A DNA stretch of 30,572 bases from Thoreauomyces humboldtii. Its lineage: Eukaryota; Chytridiomycota; Chytridiomycetes; Spizellomycetales; Powellomycetaceae. The notes beneath the pieces are model-generated. The model did not search any database, was not told where the DNA came from, and worked only from the letters and a program-made list of their open reading frames with translations. Made by a program: the position numbers and the translations under genes. Numbering within the stretch: position 1 is the first letter of the stretch; each line of letters starts with the position of its first letter. Positions 20,856-30,572 of this stretch are shown in pieces. Where the stretch lies: NCBI GenBank assembly GCA_027596035.1, contig JADGJA010000203.1:1-30572 (forward strand), in the 5' to 3' direction.

Positions 20856-21148
20856 CCCAGCTCTTTATGAACTTTCTTGAAATCAGAATCTTGTTGCGAT
20901 GATTGAGACGAGTGCCTTGCGCAAAGAACCTCTGCTGAGCTTGGTCCGCCAGGTGTTTTGACAGGATTGACTGTTGGACAGGTCTTCTCCCTGAAGGGCA
21001 TAGCGAACGTCTCTCCACAAAGACAGATGAGAGACGCTGAAAGCACATGAAAATGTTCTCAAATATCTCACGATAGCGGAGGAATCTCTTCAAACCCACC
21101 TTCCTGTCAGCAAAATCACGATTCTAGGGAAGGGAACTTGAAACCTCT
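20856..21148. other. Intergenic: eight-Cys gene 3' end and promoter of the membrane protein
   Basis: No gene is visible in these 293 bp. Minus-strand open frames crossing the region are the complement of the eight-cysteine gene. Confidence 0.4.
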
Positions 21149-21947
21149 ATGAGTGACACGACGCGAGTATTAGTTGCCGGTATCGGAGCAGGTCAGCATA
21201 TTGTCGCTTGAAGCGTCTGGCTTCTTCAGACCCTTTCATTCCCATCGAGTAAATGACGTCGAAAGGAGCTGAGGAATGGAATTGCGGTTTTACCAGGAGC
21301 GGCGATCGTTATCACCGCCATGCTCCTCAGTGTTTACGTCTACAGTCGCAGCAAAGAAACCATCCGTCTAGCCTACATTGCCGAACACGAGGTTGTGACA
21401 CAGGCTCCGCAGTGGGATTTGTCTCATCCAGTACCTGATGGAGAAAGAAGGTGCGAGGACGATATCCCGCTGGGCATACTCGGAAGGCCGTCCAGGAGCC
21501 AGCCCCAGCACGAGACTGACGTCGTGTCCGACAGCGAGTCCGTCCTGACGCTGGTGGAAGAGCCGCACGAGCGACGCATCTTCACAGCAGGCAGTCTTCT
21601 TGCTCGACCAGATGCAGATCGTGACCCTGACAGTGGTGAGTCAAACAAAGCAAAAGTGCTGAACGCTCGGACTCTCGTCGATGCTCACAACCCTGCTGTG
21701 AGCAGATACCGGTGACGAAAGGACAAAGTTTCCGGTTGCCGTTGAGCTGCCGATCCAACCGTTAGCAGAACGAAGGGCAAGGTCACCAGCCGCTGCTTCT
21801 GCTTGCCGGAGTACGAGCGAACGCACTACACCCTCGACAGCGTCAACCTCCCACAGTGGAAGGAACAGATTGGAGACGCGGAAGGCAGCGCTGGCGGTGG
21901 CTCGCACGTTTCTGGACAGCCGCAATGTTAGCGGATCGGAAAGCTAA
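21149..21947 (+). CDS. Unrecognised single-pass membrane protein
   Basis: Three exons fit in phase: 21149-21191, 21297-21635 and 21706-21947, giving 207 aa. The first intron joins the two halves of one transmembrane helix (VLVAGIGAGAAIVITAMLLS), preceded by only six residues, so the protein probably has a short N-terminal stub and a long soluble tail beginning VYVYSRSKET. The tail is acidic and Ser-rich in the middle (DVVSDSESVLTLVEEPHERR) and Arg/Ser-rich at the end (ERRARSPAAASACRSTS, ALAVARTFLDSR). The second intron has a textbook gtgagt donor and gagcag acceptor; without splicing the frame stops at 21715. No family is recognised. An adaptor or receptor-like role would be speculation. Confidence 0.55.
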
Positions 21948-22293
21948 TGAATACTATAGTTGTAGTGACGAATAACAACATGTGGAATGTAACAAAATGG
22001 CAGCGGATGTTATTATCTCAGAACATGATCAGCAGTACGCGAAGTCATCGTGGCAGACCTGCTTAAAGCTGACTTTCCGAGACCGGCGTCAAATTCAGCA
22101 ATAAAGAAATCTGTGGCCGCAGACACCAGGCCTATGTATTTATATACAGAACAACGGGTGGAATGTGTAAATAGAAAAAAAAAGAAACAAGGGGAGACGC
22201 AGAATGAAGCGGTTATGAGTGTGAGGGTGTCGTCAATGGCGGAAGTTTGGAAGAATTGATAGACGTCAGCGATCTAGATGATTTCGTCTGTTT
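21948..22293. other. Convergent 3' region, no gene seen
   Basis: The unknown membrane-protein gene and the FAM184-like gene converge here. The sequence is A/T-richer than the flanking exons and includes a long A run (22177-22185). Short frames only. Confidence 0.45.
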
Positions 22294-25200
22294 TCAAACG
22301 TCAATGGGAGCTCTCGCATGCTGCCGCTGTATATTGTCAATCATTACCTTGCTGATAGGAACAGGCTGCGTCAGTCCCACGATAGGCGTCTTATTGAAGA
22401 TCTTGTTGAAGTTGGCCTCCCGGTTATTAAGCTCCAGTTTGTAGTGCTCGAGCTCGTCCTGTGACGAAGGAAAACTCGTTTCCTCAAAAACAAAGCCGAT
22501 TCTGAGAAGGAACAATGGGGGACTCACCATCAATGCAGACATGATCTGCTTGCCCTGTTCGAGATGGCTTTCAAGCTCATGTATTTGCTTGACATCCGCA
22601 TCTCTGGGCTCGCGGTTGATGTACTTCTGGTCTGCTTCCTGCAGCCTGTAAAGTCGAGTTTGGTCAGCTCTCGTCGCCAGCTGGAATCTAAAGCCAACCT
22701 CAAGTACTTCTTGGCCTGCATGGTGATTTGACGCTTGAGATATGCTTGCGCTTGATCGAACTCTCTGAGCATTTGCTGTACTTCCTCGACGTGTCGCGCG
22801 TCCTTCTCGTTGTTGGCCGTTTGATGCTCACTGTCGAGTTGCATTTTGAGAGATTCGAGCCGCATGATGAGCTCCTCTCTGAAGTTTGATAAGAAGTACG
22901 ATGACGATGAGCAAAGAGAAGAGGTTCAAACGATTGCAGCCAGCTTACTTGGTTGCCGTCACCTCGGCAGTCCTTTCCGCGACCTCCTGCTCCAGATCGG
23001 AGATAGTGGACTCGTGCTCTGCGATGGTACGCAACGCCTCTTCTTGTTGTGACTGGGAATTGCAGGGGCGCAATGAGCACCGTGCAGGAGAAAAAAACTC
23101 TGTAAACACCTGACCTCGCCCAAGCTACCTTCAAAACCGAAACTTCCTCGTTCAGCTCCTCGATGACCGTAACTTTAGCTGCAAGCGCTTCGCTATGAGT
23201 GGTGACAAGGAAGGACATTTCTGCTCTATGGCCAGCGTCCATCTTTGATAGCTTGTCAGCCATCTCTATTCGAAGCTGCTTGTCCAGGTCTGTGTACTGC
23301 AATCCGCATTCAATTTTTAGGCGCTTGAGAGCTGCCTGATTTTGCTGTTCCGCTTCCTGTTAAATGATGAGAGATCATCGCTTGAGCAGTCGGAACCAGA
23401 AATGATCTTCTTTGCGTTTCTTCTGTCACCTTTTTGAACGCCATCTGAGACTTCGTGTGGAACGTCCGAAGGTCATCGAGCTGGTTTCGATGAGACGTTT
23501 CTAGCTCTGTTCGATCGACTTCGGAGCGTTTCTGCAGCTGCGAGAGTGCGATCGTGGAGGCCACTTTGAGCTGAGTCTCTCGACCCTGTGACTCGGCCTC
23601 CCATTGCTTTTTGGCCTCATCCATGCCTTTACGTTGAGCTTCTCGAGCCGTCTCGAGCTCGCTTAGATGAGCCTGGGTCGAAATGACACAGAAGAGGTTC
23701 AGTAACATTCCTGGGCTTATTTCAATCACGGTGTTCCGAGCTCACCCGAGCAGCAAGATCTCGCTCGACCACCAAAGCGTCTTTCTCCTCCTTAATCGTA
23801 GCAAGAGCGGCCTCCGCTGCAGTTATTAACTTCTGCATTTTGGCAATTTCTTTCTGCTGATTGATGCGAATCGCTTGAATCTGCTCCTCGGCTTGACGCT
23901 CGCGTGCTGCCATCATATTCTGGGGTAGTGAAATCATATAAACGACTATTGCCTTGCCCATGCGAAAGAGGGCAGGTGTTCTTACCCGTATGTTGGTTTC
24001 ATGTTCGTCCGTCATGCTGGTCTTCAGCCTTTGACAGTCCCTAACGCTCGCCATGTGACTGATCTCAGCTGCTTCCGCCTTCTCTTTGTCGAATTTCGTT
24101 TGCAGCTCTTGACGGATCTCCTCGTCCAGATGAACCATCCTCTGAAACAAGTCCGCTTTGTCCATCTCGAGGCCCTTTGTCAGTTCTTTCAGCTCCTACA
24201 TGTGCTAGAAAGTGAGCGATACGCGTAATCACAAAACTACTGCCATTTCGAACCTTGATCGTATCCGCTTTCCGACGTTCTTCAAACGTGATATCATTGA
24301 GCTTGATAGTCGAATTTGTGAGATGGACTTGCAAGTTCTCCTTTTCGCTTTGGCATATTTTATACTCCTCCTGCAATTTTAACTGAGTCCCTGGTGGAAA
24401 AACGCCTCGGCGCGAAGATCAGGGTACCTTGAGTGTCTCATCCGCTGCCTGCAGCGTCGAGAATACTAACGCGGCTTCCTCGAAGGCCTTTACATGTTCA
24501 GCTTTGAGATTCGCAATTTCCTGTGTATGTCGAGCAGGAGTTGGACAGACAGATCACAACATCAGGTCCAAGATACAAGTGTCATCGTACCTCGTCCTTC
24601 TCGCTGACAGCCTTCGCCATTTTCGTCTGCCATTCGGTACTGAATGACTTGATCTCCTCCAGGTGCTTATCTTTCAGCTCGCCTTTCAAGTCGGCGAGTG
24701 ATATCTCAAGAAGCTAATTAGGGGAAGACTTTAGCACCTGCGATGCTACACTTAAGCGTGGTGATTCATTTTGTTTCTCTAAGCACCTTCTCGTGCCTAG
24801 CAATTTCATCTTCCAGGAGTTTTTCTAGCCCCCGACTTTGGAACTCTAGAGCCAAGCAACACGTCAGAGTCAACACGAGTGACTGTTGCTCGAGAGCACC
24901 CATGCGGACCTTTGGTTGATAGATCCGATTCGACCATGGTCTTTGCCTTTTCCAGTGTCCGGATCTTGGACTGAGCAACATTTAACTCCCTAGATGGCAA
25001 GAGCAAAGCAGAATCAGATTCGTCGAGATCCGACCAAAAACAGGTCCGGACAGCATACTCTGAAGTATTCTCTAAGGTTTTTTGGAGCGTGTCGTGATTC
25101 AAGCCTGCGCGCCTAAGGGCCTCCACTCCTCGTTGCACATCATCGGTTTTTAGCTTCAGTTGTGTGTCCAGATTGCTGATGTGTTCCTCTTTTGGGATAT

Positions 25201-26941
25201 GTCAATTGTCGTTCCGGCGCAAACGAATTCATTCCGTAAATTCTCTCACCAAGATTCTGGATTTTCCGTTGCAACTCAAGATGTTGCTGGCAAAACCGAA
25301 AAGGTTTGAGATACTGTGAAGCAAAAGCGCCTCGATTCTCGTTTCCGGTACCTCCTTCAGTGAAGCGTTTCGAGCCTTGCTCTCTTCGAAGGACTTCTGA
25401 CTAGCAACGAGCTGCTCTCTTTGTTTATCCAGATCCTTTTGTAGGTCGGTAAACTGTGCACACTTGCTTCGGGTGAGCCCTTTCATGTCAATACACGATT
25501 GCAAGAACGGCCGATGCTTTCGATTGAAGAGCTTTGGGTCATTACCGGTCAAGCGTAGCCTTGCTCTCCGCGAGTGCCGACTCGGATTGAAGCAGAAGCT
25601 TGTGTTCCTAAGAAGCGGGATGACCAGGTATGGGAACAACTTAGGAAGTCAGCACTGACTGATAAAGTCGGAACACCTGGTCCTTACCGCATCAAGCTTG
25701 GAGGCATGTTCTTGTTCCGCCTCCTGCATCTTATTTTGATGGTCCATTTTGCCATCGTGCACTCGGTCCTTCAACAGCTCAATTTCCACTAGACATGCAT
25801 TGAGCTGCTTTTCTTGCTATAAATTTTATTAAGAAAGATCAGGAATTGCACATATTTAGGTAGGGTAGCTGCAGAACATGTCCTACCTCTTCTTTGGCGA
25901 GAGCAAGTGCCTCGTGGAGCTTGGCTTGAAGTGCTCGCTTTTCTTCTTCGAGGGCTTCCTTGTCCTGGTCATGACTCGCCACCAGTTGCTGGGACTAAAG
26001 GGGCAAGCATTATACGTCTGAGTTCCTCAACACCTCCAGCTGAGTGCATCAGCGAGCTTACCGCGTGGATCGCCTCCCGATTTATGTCGTCCAAACGCTC
26101 GCCAAACTCATCGGCCTGTTCCTTTAGCTGCCGATCAAGCTGGGATCGCACGACGACCAGCTCTCCTTCCAGGTTCGCCTTTTCGGCTTTCAGGTCTTCG
26201 ATGAGCCGCTTCTGCTCTTCTTGATCGTGCGAAAAGTCTTGCTTCTCTCTGAAACGCTCGACATCATCAGCCCCCTGCCGCTGTCTGTGACCTGTCCGTC
26301 TCTTCCCAATCTTTGACACCTGTCGGATTCGGCGATGGCCTGCTCCAGCACGGTGGCATGCTCACGGGCGGCAGCCAGGGCCGCCTCCTGGTCTGACAGC
26401 TTCCTCGCACAGAGCTGTGGATGGTTAGGGACTGTACGTCAGCTGCGGGGCTTGCGGATTGAGAAAAGGTGCCCGGGCGGAGTTTTCCGGCAGCTCGCTG
26501 AGGCAAGGGTGGTGGGTTTCCTTACTTCGAGTCGAGCTTCCTTTTCCTCGACTCTGAGTTGACTGTCGCCGAGTTCCAGAAGAGCGGCGTCTATGCGCTT
26601 CCGTCCGTCGAGGATGACCTGTGCGTGGAAGTGATATTTCCAAGGATTGGCCGTGTGCTCTCTTCCTCGAAAACATGCTTCGAGAAACGTACGTCCTGGA
26701 TCTCGTCCTCGTAGGCCTCCGCAAGGCTCTGGATCTCCACCGTGTGGTCCTCGTTCTTTGTGTTGAGGTAGTAGATGACCTTTGTGAGCTGGGCGACCTT
26801 TTTGGATAGCTTGTACGAGATGTCTGGAGGGATGGCATCGGCAGCGGGAGCAGCACCGGCAAGACTTGACTTTGAGGAGTGTTGCGAATCGTTGCCGTCG
26901 GCCAGCTTCTGACTCCGTGTCCTGCGGAAGGTGCTCATCAT
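22294..26941 (-). CDS. FAM184-family long coiled-coil protein, many exons
   Basis: The minus strand carries a run of short exons coding almost only for heptad coiled coil, rich in Glu, Lys, Gln and Leu. Both family ends are visible. The first exon (26693-26941) contains SYKLSKKVAQLTKVIYYLNT followed by KNEDH, the signature N-terminal block of FAM184A/B. The last exon (22294-22458) contains HYKLELNNREANFNKIFNKT and PIVGLTQP, matching the NRE-NFNK-F C-terminal signature. Other resolved exons are 26526-26618, 26320-26414 and 26062-26284, all in phase; about 15 more follow with borders I did not fix, including coding islands near 25330-25450, 24060-24180, 23430-23680 and 22700-22870. The total should be around 1000-1200 aa. 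FAM184 is conserved in many flagellated lineages; its role is not established, and a centrosome/cilium link is inference. It is divergent from the PPR gene. Confidence 0.82.
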
Positions 26942-27325
26942 CCAGGTCAAGGCACTCGCTTTGCAAGATCGTCGAACAGACCGTCAGAGGGGAACAGCCC
27001 ACTGAGGAAACAGCGGGAAAAGGAACCAAGAGCAGCACCCAGAGCACCCAGAGGCTCCCAGAGGCTTTGGTCCAAACGGGACGACGCGCGGTTGCTGTCG
27101 AAACGGTAAATGGACTTTCTCGCCTCTCCTCTCCCCCACAAAACCTCGACCCGATGAGCCCGGTTGGAATGTTGCATTGAGCGGAGGAGAGATCTGCATA
27201 GGCGCAAGCATACGCCCCATGAACCATCACTAGTCCTCTCTTTGCGGAATCATCATCATCAAGTACACGATCTCCTGTTTCAAGCTCGACTTTCCTTCTC
27301 GTCACTGTCTCAAATATCTTCAGCA
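26942..27325. promoter_or_regulatory. Divergent promoter of FAM184-like and PPR genes
   Basis: The 384 bp between the two start codons show no coding signal. Open frames through it are extensions of neighbouring frames without motifs. Both promoters must lie here. Confidence 0.45.
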
Positions 27326-29673
27326 ATGCTCCCTCGACCCCGGCGGCCACCACGACTGGGCTCCTTTCGCACACAAACCCCTTCACCGCTACAACACAGC
27401 CATCACCCACGATCAGCGTGTGCGGCCACTGCGTTCCAGCCCGTCTTCTACCGCACTGTTCTCCGCGTTCCAAAGCACCGTCGTTCCTTCCCACTTTGGC
27501 GCAACAAGGACGTTGCTCAGACCGTCTTCAAAGACTCACCAGAGTCACTGCAGGCAAAGAGGATAGCGGACCTTGCATTGCGAAGGCGAAAGGCAGATGT
27601 TTCCACGAAGCGACTGCCTGGATGGCAGCATCTGTTGACGACGTTGGAAGGCGGACACGACGGTTTGGCCCAACGACGCAACAGGAGCGGACACGAGTCT
27701 GACACGCAAGAACGCATCGCTAAACGGTTGGAGCGAAGAGCAAGGAGCGGGTTTCGAGCTGCCAGTGAGGTGAACATCCCGAAGCGAGGATGAACCTGTT
27801 GTATTCGTTCTTACCGGGACCCCGTTTGCTGCTCCGAAGATACTCGTGCCAACAAGCGAAATCGTTACCGCAATCCAGTCACAAACACCAGCTGACCAAA
27901 CCAGCTTTGTGACAAACCTCTGTGAAGCCACATTGTCTCGTCACACCGAGCCGTCCCCTGATACCCCACCTCCCCATTACGCGCTCCTGCCTCAGGCCTC
28001 CGCACGGATCATAAAAGCTTGCTGCATGTGCGATCGTCCAGATCTCGCAACACTCGTGCTGAATCGATATGCAAGCGTTGCTCAGATGGTCGTAGAGCAG
28101 GGCACGCCGGATGCTGCTAGAGCGCTGAACGCTGTTCCATTCAATGCCTTGATGGAAGCCCACTGCCGAGCCGGGAACATGGATGAGGCTCAGAAAGGTG
28201 GGTGGCTCATAAAGTAATGGCTGCAATTCGTTTGTCTGATCTTTTCGAGTAGTTATGGTGCAGATGCATGCGATGGGCATCTCTCCGACAGCGCAGACGT
28301 ATACCATTCTCATCAGCGCATGCTCTGTGGACCAGATCTCGACCGCCCTTGCCATTTTGGATGTGATGATCGAGTCCAGCATGCGGCCCTCCCTTTCCCT
28401 ACTCAATTCCGTCCTCGACCTCTGCTTCCGAGCTCCCAGCAGTGAACACCGTCGGCAGGCCTCGAAAGTGTTCGCTGTCCTCCAACGGCTCTATCCGTCC
28501 AAGAAAGGCAACCGCACGGGTCCGAACGCTACTACTGCGTGCATCCTCCTCAGACAGTGTGTGGCGGACGGAGAGGTTGAATCAGTGTTTCGGGACATCA
28601 AGAATTGGGGGCTCGTGAGATCCCCTCTGGTCCAGGAAGAACTCTTACGAACGGCGGCGAGGATCCGGGCACCGCTACCAGTTCTTCCACGGTGCCTTGA
28701 CTGGGCGAACAGATTCGCAGAGATGGGCGTTTTGCTGAGCCCCGAAGCCGTGAACGTTATGCTTCAGGCTTACGCCACTGACGGGGCGGTGGTCGAGGGC
28801 ATAGGGTTCGCAGAACGGATGCGGGATGTAGGAGGTCCCGCACACGACGGTGTGAGGACCTTGCTGCGGAACCAGGCGGGAGTGGCTCCGAAGGAGAAGC
28901 AAGCTATTGCTCGACGCGTGTGGAACGACATGAAGAGGCGGTCTGAGGCACCCACCGTGCGCACCTTCATTGACATCATTGATGCCATGGGCAGGGAAGG
29001 CGATGCTGCGGGACTCGCATACCTTCACAATCTCATGATGAGCAAAGCTCCACGGAGCTCCTCCTCCACGGTGGAGGCGCAGGACGTGAAAGAGAGTCTC
29101 ACCTCGGATGAAGAGCTTTCTCTGCTTGCCCGCATCGACCCTTCGGATCCGCGCCTTCACAGGGCCTTCCTCGCGGCCTTCTCTCACCCGCGCACGGCGG
29201 ATCCCATCGCGGCCGCCCGAGTCTTTGCCTCCTCGCCCACGACCCCCACGGAGCGTACTCTCCTCTCGCTTCTCTCCTCCATCCACACCCGCCGCGAAGC
29301 CGCCCCGCTGCTGAACCACCTCCTGGCCGCAGCCGTGAGACGCCAGGCGCCGTTGACGACGACGGCCCTCACCGCGGCGTTCGAGGGCATCGTCGAGCGG
29401 GTGGGCCAGGACGACGCGCCGATGGCGTTCTCCTCGGGTTTGGTCCGGGGCGTGGGCCACGTGGGTCGACGGGCCGAGCTGGCGCGCGGCGCTGTGGTCA
29501 GGGCGGCCGCCAAGGGCGTGGCCAGCGCCGCCGAGAGCGTGAGACTGGGAAGCGACGTGGAGGCTGCGGTCAAGGGTTTGGAGGAGTGGGTCCTGGACGA
29601 CGGCAGCAAGGACGTGGACGGTGCGTTGGAGGCGTTGGAGGTCTCGACCTTCAAGGGTCACGACGAGAAGTGA
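27326..29673 (+). CDS. Pentatricopeptide repeat (PPR) protein, probably mitochondrial
   Basis: Three exons: 27326-27769, 27840-28197 and 28253-29673, in phase, 740 aa. The N terminus (MLPRPRRPPRLGSFRTQTPS) is Arg/Pro/Ser-rich and free of acids, fitting a mitochondrial targeting signal. The central part holds helical PPR-like repeats: VPFNALMEAHCRAGNMDEAQ then KVMVQMHAMGISPTAQTYTI, LISACSVDQISTALAILDVM with IESSMRPSL, and further ones such as LSPEAVNVMLQAYATDGAVV and APTVRTFIDIIDAMGREGDA. The C-terminal third is Ala-rich and helical (AAVRRQAPLTTTALTAAFEG and after). PPR proteins bind organellar RNA for processing, stability or translation; the RNA target cannot be told from sequence. I cannot assign it to a named fungal PPR protein. 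GC content rises strongly towards the 3' end. Confidence 0.8.
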
Positions 29674-30473
29674 GCAACATGTATGTAGACTATCCTTGTG
29701 TGTTTTCTTCCAAGCACGCGCGATGGCAAGCTCGCACCGAATTGGAGATTCGTATAGAGCATGGCACTTGGCCAGAACCATGACCCTTGAGTGCGGATTG
29801 CGATGTGCACGGCGCTGTTTGGCCAGTCGGCTCAGGTCTTTGATATGCTCGACCCAAGCGACCGGACACCACGCCCGATTGGTGAGTCATCGGCTATCGA
29901 AAAGAGGCGTCGTCTCGCGCGAAACAAGATTGCGGACGGCGAGATCCTCAAGCGACGTACGTGAGATGATCCCAGATCGGTTTCCGCAAGGTAATGCGAG
30001 TATGCGGTAGAGCACTGATAAGCGTCCGCATGGTCGGATCGCAGAGAATCCCACGGAAAATGCTTTTTCGACACTGGTTGCGTGCATGCCGCATAACCGT
30101 CCATACATCAGGATGGTATTGTATATATGCCGTTCGACCTCCAACCACATTCAGAATCTCTTTGCACCGCATGCGGCTTTGACGACTTATAGTTCTATTT
30201 CCCGGATAGGGCTTATCGTACAGAAGCGATGGCATACGGTGTGGTTTTTTTTGTCTTTCTTGTCACTTTTTCCCACGGTCCTTTTCCGCTCGGGTCCGTT
30301 GGGTCGGTCGCACAGGGGACAGGCCTCCTCGCTCGCTCTCACCGACGGCTGCTTCCTTCTGCACAGCCGTGAGTCTCCCCCGCCCGCCTCTTTGGGGAGA
30401 ACCATCATCATCAGAGCACATGCAGAGAAAGAGGCCCGCGCTGCCCTCTCCCTCCGCTCGCCCGCTCTCTGCG
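29674..30473. other. 800-bp 3' flank, no gene seen
   Basis: Only short frames without motifs on either strand. The first part is the PPR gene's 3' UTR. No tRNA-like fold or repeat was noticed. Confidence 0.45.
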
Positions 30474-30572
30474 TATATAAAGAGGCTTCCCTCTCCTCTC
30501 TCTCCCCTCCCTCCTGCCTTCCTTCTCTCCTTTCGTTCCGTCGGTGCGCTAGATCCCTTCGGTGACCACAAC
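30474..30572 (+). promoter_or_regulatory. TATA box and pyrimidine-rich core promoter
   Basis: TATATAAA at 30474-30481 is followed by a 50-60 nt C/T tract (ctctcctctctctcccctcc and on) reaching the window edge. This is the usual layout of a strongly expressed fungal promoter on the plus strand. The gene itself lies beyond the window. Confidence 0.55.

Noticed and set aside
26439..27494. 351-codon minus-strand frame spanning the FAM184-PPR promoter
   Set aside because: It reads through the FAM184 first exon in the wrong frame and across the antisense of the PPR first exon; no domain seen.
28675..29781. 368-codon minus-strand frame opposite the PPR gene
   Set aside because: His/Arg/Gly-rich antisense of a high-GC exon; the plus strand is the continuous PPR protein with in-phase introns.

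Overview
The window looks like nuclear DNA from a zoosporic (flagellated) fungus, most likely a chytrid. Genes are compact and rich in short introns (about 55-105 nt) with fungal-type GT...AG borders and CTAAC/CTGAC-like branch sites. The gene set mixes fungal proteins (a secreted Egh16-like protein, an opisthokont-type ADE16/17) with cilium/flagellum-associated ones (CFAP100, a FAM184 homolog) that Dikarya lack. The species cannot be named from sequence alone.

Layout, left to right: (1) ADE16/17-type AICAR transformylase/IMP cyclohydrolase, 6 exons, + strand (444-2621). (2) CFAP100, 12 exons, + (3392-5889). (3) A secreted Egh16-like protein with a Lys/Ala-rich tail, + (6510-7226). (4) A WW-PH two-domain protein, + (about 7404-8405). 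(5) A 2.2 kb gene-poor, repeat-bearing stretch (8406-10577) with short direct repeats, a perfect hairpin, a membrane-protein remnant next to a trinucleotide microsatellite, a 63-bp tandem duplication and an LTR-like sequence. (6) SERINC/TMS1 membrane protein, 7 exons, - (10578-12332), divergent from (7) mitochondrial-type prolyl-tRNA synthetase, 4 exons, + (12580-14496). (8) A GT92-like type II membrane glycosyltransferase, + (about 14748-16034). (9) A UVRAG/Vps38 autophagy and endosome protein, 2 exons, - (16703-18560), divergent from (10) the PLP homeostasis protein YggS/PROSC, 8 exons including a 3-nt microexon, + (18889-20214). (11) A small secreted eight-cysteine-cluster protein, + (20505-20855). 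(12) An unrecognised single-pass membrane protein, 3 exons, + (21149-21947). (13) A FAM184-family coiled-coil protein with many exons, - (22294-26941), divergent from (14) a mitochondrial-type pentatricopeptide-repeat protein, 3 exons, + (27326-29673). The right edge holds a TATA box and pyrimidine-rich core promoter for a gene lying outside the window.

There is no operon-like logic. These are mostly independent housekeeping genes (purine synthesis, mitochondrial translation and RNA handling, PLP homeostasis, PI3K-complex autophagy, membrane lipid/serine proteins), plus two flagellar-associated genes and two secreted proteins that may act at the cell surface or in substrate/host contact. The most notable points are the 3-nt microexon in YggS, the eight-cysteine secreted protein, the Egh16-like protein with an N-terminal histidine and basic tail, and the co-occurrence of CFAP100 and FAM184 in a fungal window. 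Exon borders were read by eye and none has transcript support.
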